Source: an uncultured Trueperaceae bacterium
GTDB taxonomy: Bacteria > Deinococcota > Deinococci > Deinococcales > Trueperaceae
Reading direction: 5' to 3'
DNA length: 13,128 bases
Assembly: GCA_937911855.1 (NCBI GenBank)
Contig: CALDPK010000263.1
Span: forward strand, 1-13,128
The number at the start of each line of letters is the position of its first letter. Within the stretch, counting starts at the first letter, position 1. Under the pieces are notes generated by a model. It saw only the letters and a program-made list of their open reading frames with translations. It had not been told where the DNA came from and made no database searches. Positions 1 to 5,980 of the stretch are shown here, one piece after another. The position numbers and the translations under genes were made by a program.

Positions 1-14
1 GCGGGGTCCTGTTC

Positions 15-35
15 GGTGCTGGCGCCGCCAGCACC
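15..35. terminator. Hairpin just after the DUF5655 gene
   Basis: Perfect 9-bp inverted repeat GGTGCTGGC / GCCAGCACC with a 3-nt loop, starting 2 nt beyond the stop codon of the minus-strand gene at 37-423. There is no T-run on either strand, so it is not a textbook intrinsic terminator. It could be a U-less terminator or an mRNA 3'-end stabiliser, and it may also serve a gene arriving from the left of the window. Confidence 0.45.
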
Positions 36-36
36 G

Positions 37-423
37 TTAGCCCGCTCCCTCCCAAGCTTCGCGTAGCCAACCGGTGACCTCTTCGTCCAACTCGTCGGGC
101 TGATGCAGCTCAAGGTGGTGCGTGAACCTCCCAGGCGCGGGCTCTACGACCTCTTTCCAGCGCGGTGAAGTGTCGCGGCGATGCAGCGCCACGGTGAGCA
201 CCAGCGGCGCAGCTGGGCGCCCGAGGTGCTTCTGCGGCACCCAGGCATAGGCGAAGTTCACGCGCCGCCGGAACGCCACCTGGGTCTTCGTGACCTTGAC
301 GTCGACATCGCCGAGACGGGCAACCGCCTCGGCAAGTGCGTCAAATAGCCGCCGCGATGTCTCCAGGCCAGCGAAATGGTCGTCGAGCGTCACAAGACGG
401 AACTTAGCATGCCCCAATTGCAC
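37..423 (-). CDS. DUF5655-like protein of unknown function
   Basis: This 128-residue protein reads as a DUF5655 domain: an N-terminal LDDHFAG segment, a helix around residues 24-37, the strand with KTQVAFRRRVNFAYAW at about residues 46-61, a basic middle strand pair, and a C-terminal DELDEEVTGWLREAW helix typical of the family's end. Many family members carry an N-terminal zinc-ribbon-like extension, which is absent here. An in-frame stop lies directly before the GTG at 423, so the gene cannot start further upstream; no strong ribosome binding site precedes it, and GTG at codon 11 is an alternative. It sits on the same strand as the upstream five-gene unit but behind a strong hairpin (490-522), so it is probably a separate transcript. 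The family has no firmly established activity. The family assignment is from memory of the pattern. Confidence 0.68.
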   Translation of the reverse strand: MQLGHAKFRLVTLDDHFAGLETSRRLFDALAEAVARLGDVDVKVTKTQVAFRRRVNFAYAWVPQKHLGRPAAPLVLTVALHRRDTSPRWKEVVEPAPGRFTHHLELHQPDELDEEVTGWLREAWEGAG

Positions 424-489
424 TCAGAAGGCGATGACGCATCCGAACTGGCCCAGCACGAATCCGCGATACCAGACTGCGTAATTTGC

Positions 490-522
490 GGCGCCTCGGA
501 ATCGCCAGTCTTCCGAGGCGCC
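490..522 (-). terminator. Strong hairpin ending the minus-strand operon
   Basis: Perfect 12-bp inverted repeat, GGCGCCTCGGAA and TTCCGAGGCGCC, with a 9-nt loop. It begins 29 nt after the stop codon of tautomerase-like gene A (552-752). The flanking minus-strand sequence is only weakly T/A-rich (GCAAATTACG), so termination strength is uncertain. Its position suggests it closes the operon and separates it from the DUF5655 gene. Confidence 0.6.
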
Positions 523-551
523 AGGTGTTGCCGTCAGGATTACGAGCTGGA

Positions 552-752
552 TCAGCTTTCCGCGCGGGCGGCCATGCGACGCGCGAAGCTGTCGCCGCCT
601 TTGCCCCACACGTCGGCTGTAAGTTCGTACAGGATCACCTGGGTTTCCTCGCGCAGCGCGCCGTTGTCGACCATCACCTGGGTGATGCCCTCGATGATTG
701 CCTCGCGCACTTCCTGAGTGCGCTCGAATATTTCCACTGTCACTATCGCCAT
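552..752 (-). CDS. 4-oxalocrotonate tautomerase-like protein A (no Pro-1)
   Basis: The 66-residue protein has the length and pattern of the 4-oxalocrotonate tautomerase (4-OT) family: a short first strand, a long helix, a second strand (TQVILYEL) and a WGKGG turn near residue 48, numbering without Met. Family enzymes use an N-terminal proline as catalytic base or nucleophile; here the residue after Met is Ala, and no Pro occurs near the start. The Arg equivalent to 4-OT Arg-11 seems kept (R10), the Arg-39 position is Gln, and Trp replaces Phe-50. The start is firm: AAGGAGG lies 6 nt before the ATG. It is 24 nt downstream of the M19 gene and last in its operon. About half its residues match protein B at 3830-4039, so the two could form a mixed hexamer, as some 4-OT members do. 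Whether it is an enzyme or a non-catalytic homologue is open. Confidence 0.85.
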   Translation of the reverse strand: MAIVTVEIFERTQEVREAIIEGITQVMVDNGALREETQVILYELTADVWGKGGDSFARRMAARAES

Positions 753-776
753 GTCAGGCCTCCTTCAGACTCGGTT

Positions 777-1901
777 TCACGCTGTGGTGCTGGCCTGGCC
801 GGCGGGCCAGACTGTTTCGAAGATGCGCATGAAGTTCTCGCCGAGTATTCCAGCGATGTCGTCGTTGCTGTAGCCGCGTTCGCTCAGGCCCTGGATGACG
901 GCTGTAATCGCCGGGTAGTTGTCGAACCCTTCAGCGAATCGCTCGGGGGCCCGCCAGTAGTCCGTGACGTACTCGTTCATGCGGCTGGCCACCCTCCTGT
1001 AGTGCGGCTGGCTGTCGTAGTTGTGCCTGGGGTAGGATCCCAGGCTGAAATCGGTTCCGATGCCAAGGTTGGCGGTGGAGCCGAGCAGATCAGCCACGTA
1101 ATCGATGTGATCCAGGAAATCCGAGAGGTTCGGGCGGCGCTGCATGCCTTCGCGGAACAGCAGCGGTCCCCAGTTAACCAGGCCAACCAGGCCGTCCTGT
1201 TCTGCAACTGCCTTCAGCTGTTCATCGTCGATGTTGCGGGGGTTGTCGACCAGTGCGGAGGGGTTCGAGTGGCTGAACACGCACGGTTGAGTCGACTGCT
1301 CCATTATGTCGAACGACGAGCGGCGGCTGACGTGCGACAGGTCGATGACCACTCCCCAGCGGTTGCATTCCGTGACCAGGTCACGGCCGAGGCCGGAAAG
1401 GCCGGCGTCAGAGTATTCCAGGACGCCGCCGCAGAACAGGTTATCGCGGTTGTACGCTGGGATCAGCATCCTGAGTCCCAGGCGCGCGAACGCCTCCAGG
1501 CGGGCCGGGTTGTCACCCAGGAACTCACCGTCCTGGGCCGCGAGCAGCAAACTGGCTTGACCATTGGCGCGTGCCTGGCGGATGTCGTCAGTTGAGAGTG
1601 CGAGTCTCAGGTTGGAGTTGGCGCGCACCAGCGCGTGCCAACCGAGCAGTTCATCGAGTGATGGAGCCAGTCCTGTGTGAGGCGTCAGGGCCGTGACCGC
1701 AAACACGTTGCAGCCGTGCCGGTGCGCGTTCGGCAGGTCAGCGTCAGGCCAGATCTGCATGCAGCCGTCCACGAACAGGTACGGCTGCTCCTGCTCCAGG
1801 ACGGGATGGAAGCCGCGGTTGGGTCGGTCGTGCAGCGGGTCACGCGGAAGTGGCGATTCGGTCAGCGGCTGGTTCCGTTGTGACCCCTGATCAGTGGCCA
1901 T
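777..1901 (-). CDS. Membrane dipeptidase-like protein (M19), atypical metal site
   Basis: The 374-residue protein matches the renal/microsomal dipeptidase family (M19, TIM-barrel metallohydrolases that cleave dipeptides, often with a D-residue). Family signatures include AGLSGLGRDLV (166-176), NRWGVVIDLSHVS (180-192), FSHSNPSAL...NPRNIDDE (209-227) and LGIGTDF (279-285). His-190 and His-211 of the metal site are present. The usual N-terminal HxD pair appears as Cys-47 and Gln-49 (VDGCMQ), and the bridging Glu region reads AAQDGE (121-126), so up to three of five ligands are changed. No signal peptide is seen, implying a cytoplasmic protein. The ATG overlaps the end of the TPR gene by 11 bases and lacks a clear ribosome binding site, which suggests translational coupling. 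It may be an altered hydrolase (lactone, amide or other) or use one metal; dipeptidase activity should not be assumed. Confidence 0.85.
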   Translation of the reverse strand: MATDQGSQRNQPLTESPLPRDPLHDRPNRGFHPVLEQEQPYLFVDGCMQIWPDADLPNAHRHGCNVFAVTALTPHTGLAPSLDELLGWHALVRANSNLRLALSTDDIRQARANGQASLLLAAQDGEFLGDNPARLEAFARLGLRMLIPAYNRDNLFCGGVLEYSDAGLSGLGRDLVTECNRWGVVIDLSHVSRRSSFDIMEQSTQPCVFSHSNPSALVDNPRNIDDEQLKAVAEQDGLVGLVNWGPLLFREGMQRRPNLSDFLDHIDYVADLLGSTANLGIGTDFSLGSYPRHNYDSQPHYRRVASRMNEYVTDYWRAPERFAEGFDNYPAITAVIQGLSERGYSNDDIAGILGENFMRIFETVWPAGQASTTA

Positions 1902-2718
1902 GGCGTTTCAGGTCTGCTTCGGCTGCCAGGTAGCCGAACGCCGGGAACTGGCCGTGCTCCAGGACCCTGCGGAACGTCTTCACGGCGTTATCGGTGTCCC
2001 CGTTGTACAGGTACCAGTTTCCGACTCCGTAACCCTGCGTCGCGATGGTCCGGCCATCCACATCCGTTCCCAGCAGTTCATCCGGCTTCATCTGGCCCTT
2101 GTACAGCTGCATGCGCCGGTAGTAGGAAGGCTCGACGATGTGCATGTCGGTGTCTATCGAGTCCAGCAGGTCCTTCGCCCGCTCGGTCTGCTGCGCGCGC
2201 TGCAGACTCATGTAGAGCCAGTCCAGCGTGGCCACCTTCATGTCATCGTCGATGGCATATTCCAAGGCTTTCTCGTAGATGCGCGCCGCTTCGTCGAAGT
2301 TGCCGAGGAGGTAATGAGCCAGGCCGTAGTGGTACCAGGTGCTGGATTTCAAGGTGCCCTTATAGACGTCCTTGAGCTCCGCGAGCGTCTCGTCGTTGAT
2401 CGGGGTCGGTTCGGTGAGCAGCTCGGCCGGTTCGCCCATGATGAGGCGGATCATCTCAGGAACGAGTTCAGCCTGGTAGTACTCGATCTCGTCGTCCCCG
2501 TAATTTTCGAGGAGCTCTGTGGCTTTCTCGAAATCCGGCAGGGATTCCTCGTATTTGCGCTGCGAGATCAGGAAATGTCCCCGGTGGCGGTACAGGTGGG
2601 GGACGTCGGGGTTCCGTTCGATGCCTTCAGACAGGACGCGGGTTGAATCGGAATGCGCGCCGAGGTACGAGTACAGTTTTGCCGCGAGTATTACCCGCTG
2701 GAAATCGGGAAGTTGCAT
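1891..2718 (-). CDS. Tetratricopeptide-repeat protein of unknown function
   Basis: The start chosen is the ATG at 2718, because TAGGAGG lies 4-6 nt before it; a longer reading to 2769 has no such site. The 275-residue product is mostly alpha-helical with TPR-like units: one in the HLYRHRGHFL...YEESLPDFEKA stretch (about residues 40-70), a clear one in WYHYGLAHYLLGNFDEAARIYEKAL (about 127-152), and a last one in NWYLYNGDTDNAVKTFRRVL (about 236-256). No signal peptide or membrane segment is visible. It overlaps the M19 gene by 11 bases, so the two products are likely made together, and it lies 54 nt after the GntR gene. TPR proteins usually act as protein-binding scaffolds. A partner role for the M19 protein or the tautomerase-like proteins is inference only. 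Confidence 0.8.
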   Translation of the reverse strand: MQLPDFQRVILAAKLYSYLGAHSDSTRVLSEGIERNPDVPHLYRHRGHFLISQRKYEESLPDFEKATELLENYGDDEIEYYQAELVPEMIRLIMGEPAELLTEPTPINDETLAELKDVYKGTLKSSTWYHYGLAHYLLGNFDEAARIYEKALEYAIDDDMKVATLDWLYMSLQRAQQTERAKDLLDSIDTDMHIVEPSYYRRMQLYKGQMKPDELLGTDVDGRTIATQGYGVGNWYLYNGDTDNAVKTFRRVLEHGQFPAFGYLAAEADLKRHGH

Positions 2719-2772
2719 TGTGCCTCCTACAGGTGGCCAGGAAAAGAAGTATTGGTATTGGCTGGGCAAGTC

Positions 2773-3789
2773 TCAGTCAGGGACGGCGCTTCCGGCAGCG
2801 ATGTACTTGAGTCGCTCGTAGCTTTCCGCGCTGAGGGTGAAAGTCATCTGCATACGGCGCTCCGGCGGGATGCCGCACTCGATCAGCAGGTCGGTGACCC
2901 CGAACGTGTGGATGACTTTCTCGGCCGTCAGTGAGCTGATCTGTTCACGGCTGGAAAGCTCCGTGTAGATCTGCAGTGAGTTCAGATCGAGCGAAGTGTG
3001 CTGGCTCAACAGGCTGAGAGCCGTGTTCACGTTGCGGGCTTCGGTCATGAGCGCGTAGGAACGGTCAGGTCCCAGCGCGTGCAGGGCGTCAATCGTGTCC
3101 TTGTTCATGACGGCCGACAGACCGATCAGTTCGGAAGTCACGCCGTGCCGGGTCAGTGCTTCCTGCACGAGCGAGACGTTGGTAACGAAAGCCACGACCG
3201 TGAAGTAGGCGCGTTTGTACGCGTCAAGCAGGCGGGCGTCGCCGCGCTGAACTTCCTCGAGAGTGCCGGGAATTATCGTCGGCAGTAGGCTGGCTGGCAG
3301 CGCTTCCCGTACGAGTTGCGCGTACTTGTGTGCAGCTGAGGCGTTCGGCGCGATCAGTACGACCGGGAACGTCATGACCTGCGTCTGCAGGCTGGTCGCT
3401 ACCTGCCGGCGGATCTCCGCACGGTCGTAACCCATGGCGTAAGCCTTGGCTACCAGTTCATCCATCAGCTGGGCGAAGCGGATCTGGCGGGCCGGGTCGC
3501 TGCCTGCGTCGGTGCCTTGAGGCACGACGTAAGTTCCGCGACCTTGCTGGCTGTCGATGAGCCCTTCGTCCTTCAGCACCCGGTAAGCCTGGGCGACGGT
3601 TCCCGTATTGATGTCGAGTGACCTGGCGAGTGCCCGCACTGATGGCAGCTGCGCTCCGGGTGCGAGTTCGTCGCTGGTGACCAGGTAGCGGATCTGATGG
3701 ACGATCTGCATGTACAGGGGTACGTGTTCCTCGCCGGTCAGCAGTATCCGCAGGTCGGTGTCAGCCTCGTTGTTTGGCGCAGCATTCAT
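2773..3789 (-). CDS. GntR-family transcriptional regulator with a large effector domain
   Basis: The 338-residue protein has a GntR winged helix-turn-helix at residues 23-89: VPLYMQIVHQIRYLV, then PGAQLPSVRALARSLDI, the recognition part NTGTVAQAYRVLKDEGLI and the wing QQGRGTYVV. The PLYxQI opening and spacing fit the YtrA/MocR-like side of the family, but the 240-residue remainder is not an aminotransferase domain. It alternates strands and helices (VVLIAPNAS, YFTVVAFVTNVS, YALMTEA) like a two-lobed ligand-binding domain. The gene is second in the unit it likely controls. The palindromic sites at 4132-4146 and 4234-4257 overlap the predicted start points of both divergent promoters, which would suit repression relieved by a ligand. 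The ATG at 3789 follows GGAG at a rather long 11-nt spacing. Confidence 0.9.
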   Translation of the reverse strand: MNAAPNNEADTDLRILLTGEEHVPLYMQIVHQIRYLVTSDELAPGAQLPSVRALARSLDINTGTVAQAYRVLKDEGLIDSQQGRGTYVVPQGTDAGSDPARQIRFAQLMDELVAKAYAMGYDRAEIRRQVATSLQTQVMTFPVVLIAPNASAAHKYAQLVREALPASLLPTIIPGTLEEVQRGDARLLDAYKRAYFTVVAFVTNVSLVQEALTRHGVTSELIGLSAVMNKDTIDALHALGPDRSYALMTEARNVNTALSLLSQHTSLDLNSLQIYTELSSREQISSLTAEKVIHTFGVTDLLIECGIPPERRMQMTFTLSAESYERLKYIAAGSAVPD

Positions 3790-3805
3790 TCGGGTTATCG
3801 CTCCG

Positions 3806-3838
3806 GATCACTGCCCGCGTGACTGCGGTTCAGTGATC
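3806..3838 (-). promoter_or_regulatory. Nested hairpin between tautomerase-like gene B and the GntR gene
   Basis: An outer 8-bp repeat GATCACTG / CAGTGATC encloses an inner 4-bp repeat CCGC / GCGG with a 6-nt loop. It overlaps the last codons of the upstream gene and ends just before the GGAG that would serve the GntR start. There is no T-run, so an intrinsic terminator is unlikely. Possible roles are lowering regulator translation, RNA processing or mRNA protection. Confidence 0.5.
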
Positions 3839-4039
3839 TAAGGTGATTCCCTGCTCGGCAGCACGCTGGGTGAATGTCTTGCCACCCTTGCCCCAGCAGT
3901 TCATGTCTATTTCGTAAAGTACCACTTGCACGCCTTCCGTCTGCGCGCCGTTGGCCACCAGGACTTCTGTTATTCCCTTGATTATGGCGTCACGTTGTTC
4001 CTGTGGACGCCTGCCGAGTTCGACTCTGACTATGGCCAT
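3830..4039 (-). CDS. 4-oxalocrotonate tautomerase-like protein B (no Pro-1)
   Basis: The start is set at the ATG at 4039, giving MAIVRVEL..., 69 residues. A longer reading from 4051 would add MGNG and break the family's fixed N-terminus; the GGGGAA within it can serve as ribosome binding site. The fold pattern is that of 4-OT: first strand, helix (EQRDAIIKGITEVLV), second strand VQVVLYEI and the WGKGG turn. As in protein A, Ala takes the place of catalytic Pro-1, Gln the Arg-39 position, and Trp the Phe-50 position, while an Arg corresponding to Arg-11 remains. It is first in the minus-strand unit, about 100 nt downstream of the predicted promoter, 40 nt before the GntR gene. Two diverged copies with the same substitutions suggest selection for a shared, non-standard role. 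Confidence 0.84.
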   Translation of the reverse strand: MAIVRVELGRRPQEQRDAIIKGITEVLVANGAQTEGVQVVLYEIDMNCWGKGGKTFTQRAAEQGITLDH

Positions 4040-4131
4040 GCCGTTCCCCATTTCTGAAAAGGTGCCCCTTGGTAAGGAGCGTTAGTCGTTGTGGCGCTGT
4101 GGGGCGTGGCGTCGCTCCAGCTGCTGCGCCG

Positions 4132-4146
4132 GTGTATCGGTACAGC
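4132..4146. promoter_or_regulatory. Palindromic operator A (candidate GntR site)
   Basis: TGTATCGGTACA at 4133-4144 is a palindrome TGTA-N-CG-N-TACA. Read on the minus strand it is GCTGTACCGATACA, starting 3 nt after the -10 box at 4150-4155, so it covers the predicted start point of the minus-strand operon. Its GCTGTAYCGRTA core recurs at operator B in the matching position. Binding by the GntR protein is inferred from context. Confidence 0.65.
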
Positions 4147-4149
4147 GTG

Positions 4150-4179
4150 ACTATACGCAGCATCAGGACATGGCGTCAA
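4150..4179 (-). promoter_or_regulatory. Sigma70-type promoter of the minus-strand operon
   Basis: On the minus strand, -35 TTGACG (4179-4174), an 18-nt spacer, and -10 TATAGT (4155-4150). Predicted transcription start is near 4143, leaving a leader of about 100 nt before the ATG at 4039. Operator A overlaps the start point. Confidence 0.7.
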
Positions 4180-4201
4180 GAACGCCGTCCATGACATGCC
4201 C

Positions 4202-4230
4202 TTGACAGCCCACAGTGCTGACCCTATACT
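4202..4230 (+). promoter_or_regulatory. Sigma70-type promoter of the transporter/dehydrogenase operon
   Basis: Consensus -35 TTGACA (4202-4207), 17-nt spacer, and -10 TATACT (4225-4230). Predicted start is near 4237, with a leader of about 80 nt before the ATG at 4319. The match is strong enough to need repression, which operator B could supply. Confidence 0.78.
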
Positions 4231-4233
4231 TCC

Positions 4234-4257
4234 GCTGTATCGGTAATGTAATACAGC
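4234..4257. promoter_or_regulatory. Palindromic operator B (candidate GntR site)
   Basis: Outer arms GCTGTAT (4234-4240) and ATACAGC (4251-4257) form a perfect inverted repeat with a 10-nt centre; a second palindrome TGTA-A-TACA lies at 4247-4255. The left part, GCTGTATCGGTA, matches the GCTGTAYCGRTA core of operator A and starts 3 nt after the -10 box, covering the predicted start point. Confidence 0.7.
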
Positions 4258-4318
4258 AGGCTTGTCGACCTTTACGTCCAGCCCGATGGCGATCGGGACC
4301 AGTTGAAAGGAATCAAGC

Positions 4319-5902
4319 ATGATCAAACGATTGGCACAGACCATAGGAGCAGCTCTCGTCATCGGTGGCGCCGGCCTGGGCATGGCCCAGGAGATGGACG
4401 CCCCCAAAGGCGGCGTGGTCGAGATCCCACTGGCAACCACACCCGGTTCACTGAACCCCGTGCTGCCATCCGAGCTGGCCTCCAACATCATCAACTGGAC
4501 AATGTTCTCGCCCCTGACCGCCATCAACCCCTGGACCAAGGACCTTGAGCCGTTCCTGGCTGAGAGCTGGGAAGTCAACGACGACCTCACCGAATGGACT
4601 TTCCACATCCGTGAAGGCGTCACATGGCATGACGGTGAACCACTCACGGCTCACGACGTAAAGTTCACGTTCGACCGCATCCGCGATCCCGAAGAAGCAG
4701 CCACCACCCTGCCGGACTTCGCTGGCGTGACGGACATCGAGGTCACAGACGACCATACGGTCGTCGTGCGCCTGTCCGAGGGTGACTCGTTCTTCGCTGA
4801 CCGTCTGGCCCTTGGTGGCAACGAGATCATCCCCGAGCACATCCTCGGCGACACTGAACTCCTCTCAGACAACACGGAGTTCATGACCGTCAGTCCCATC
4901 GGCACCGGACCGTTCAGGATGGTCCGTGCGCAGCAGGGCACGACCTACGAGCTGGAAGCCAACCCGGACTTCTTCCTGGGCGAGCCCAACCTCGATCGCC
5001 TTGTCTTCAAGGTGGTTCCTGACGGCAACACCCGCGTCACCCAGCTCCTCAGTGGCCAGCTCGGCTGGGTCGACATCGAAGCCCCGCAGCTGCCGGCCGT
5101 ACGCAACAACCCCAACATCGAAGTGACCACGTTCGACAGCCTCGGTTACCAGCTCTTCGCCTGGAACCTCCTCAACCCGCTCTTCCAGGACCCCGAAGTC
5201 CGCAAGGCCATGACCCACGCAGTGGATCGCAAGAGCATGATCGAATCAGTCGCGCCCGGACTCGGCTACGTTGACGACGTGTACATCCCCGCCGGCATCG
5301 AATGGATCGAACGCCCCGACGTCGAGTACCGCGAGTACGACCCCGAACGCGCCCTGGCCATGCTTGCAGACGCAGGCTGGACCCCGGGTCCTGACGGCAT
5401 CCTGACCAACGAAGCCGGGGAACGCTTCGAGTTCTACATCCTCGTCGACCGCGGCGACGTGCAGCGCGAACAGCTCGGCCTCATCCTGCAGCAGTACTTC
5501 ACGGACATCGGCATGGACGTCGAGTACGTCCTCGCAGAACGCGGTGGCCGCTGGCTGGACGAGACCAACGCCCGCTCGTTCGACTCCAGGCTCGCTGCGT
5601 TCCCGATGCCGAACATCGACTGGGCCCAGCGCCTGTTCACCACCAACGGTCCGTTCAACGCCCAGTCGTACTCCAACCCGGAAGTCGACAGGCTGTTCGG
5701 TGAAGTCATGAACACCGCCGACCGGGAAGAGCAGTCGCGGCTCCTCACCGAAATCGGTGAGATCCTCTACGAAGATCCGCCCAACATGGTGCTCCTGTTC
5801 CGTGACCGCATGACAGCGCATGCTGCCAACATCGGCAACATCCCGCCGAACAACATCAAGGATTCAATGCTGTACTCGCACCTGCTGTACATCGAGCAGT
5901 AA
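4319..5902 (+). CDS. ABC transporter substrate-binding protein, peptide/nickel family 5
   Basis: The 527-residue protein has the normal length and order of extracytoplasmic solute-binding protein family 5 (DppA/OppA type). An N-terminal leader with K3-R4 and a hydrophobic core ends at about Ala-23 (GMA-QE). No Cys follows, so it is likely periplasmic rather than a lipoprotein. Family landmarks follow: the LNPVLPSE and INPWTKDLEPFLAESWEV segments, WTFHIREGVTWHDGEPLTAHDVKFTF, then IGTGPFRM, and VRKAMTHAVDRKSMI in lobe II. AAAGGA lies 7 nt before the ATG. It is first in the plus-strand operon under the promoter at 4202-4230. The family binds peptides but also sugars, opines, nickel and other small molecules, so the ligand cannot be read from the fold; the neighbours point to a small acid or peptide-like compound. 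Confidence 0.93.
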   Translation: MIKRLAQTIGAALVIGGAGLGMAQEMDAPKGGVVEIPLATTPGSLNPVLPSELASNIINWTMFSPLTAINPWTKDLEPFLAESWEVNDDLTEWTFHIREGVTWHDGEPLTAHDVKFTFDRIRDPEEAATTLPDFAGVTDIEVTDDHTVVVRLSEGDSFFADRLALGGNEIIPEHILGDTELLSDNTEFMTVSPIGTGPFRMVRAQQGTTYELEANPDFFLGEPNLDRLVFKVVPDGNTRVTQLLSGQLGWVDIEAPQLPAVRNNPNIEVTTFDSLGYQLFAWNLLNPLFQDPEVRKAMTHAVDRKSMIESVAPGLGYVDDVYIPAGIEWIERPDVEYREYDPERALAMLADAGWTPGPDGILTNEAGERFEFYILVDRGDVQREQLGLILQQYFTDIGMDVEYVLAERGGRWLDETNARSFDSRLAAFPMPNIDWAQRLFTTNGPFNAQSYSNPEVDRLFGEVMNTADREEQSRLLTEIGEILYEDPPNMVLLFRDRMTAHAANIGNIPPNNIKDSMLYSHLLYIEQ

Positions 5903-5926
5903 GTTCGAAATCACACCATCGACTAC

Positions 5927-5956
5927 GCGGCTTCAGGGTGCAGATCCTGAAGCCGC
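5927..5956 (+). promoter_or_regulatory. Intercistronic hairpin between binding protein and permease
   Basis: Perfect 11-bp repeat GCGGCTTCAGG / CCTGAAGCCGC with an 8-nt loop in the 78-nt gap. No T-run follows, so full termination is unlikely. Such hairpins after binding-protein genes (as in malE-malF) are known to protect the upstream message and keep binding protein in excess over permease; that role is inferred here. Confidence 0.65.
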
Positions 5957-5980
5957 ACCCACAACAACAGAAAAGATGCA

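Noticed and set aside
424..609. Small minus-strand open frame (61 codons)
   Set aside because: It spans the operon-ending hairpin and overlaps tautomerase-like gene A in another frame; no ribosome binding site or motif.
486..1595. Long plus-strand open frame (369 codons)
   Set aside because: It lies antisense to the M19-like gene and part of tautomerase-like gene A. The translation is rich in Val/His/Arg repeats typical of a shadow frame and shows no family motif.
1894..2646. Plus-strand open frame of 250 codons
   Set aside because: Antisense to the TPR gene, with low-complexity VVV/VQV composition and no motif. The minus-strand reading has a clear ribosome binding site and TPR pattern.
4030..4647. 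Minus-strand open frame of 205 codons across the divergent control region
   Set aside because: It runs over both promoters and antisense to the start of the binding-protein gene. The signals on both strands fit a regulatory region, not coding sequence.
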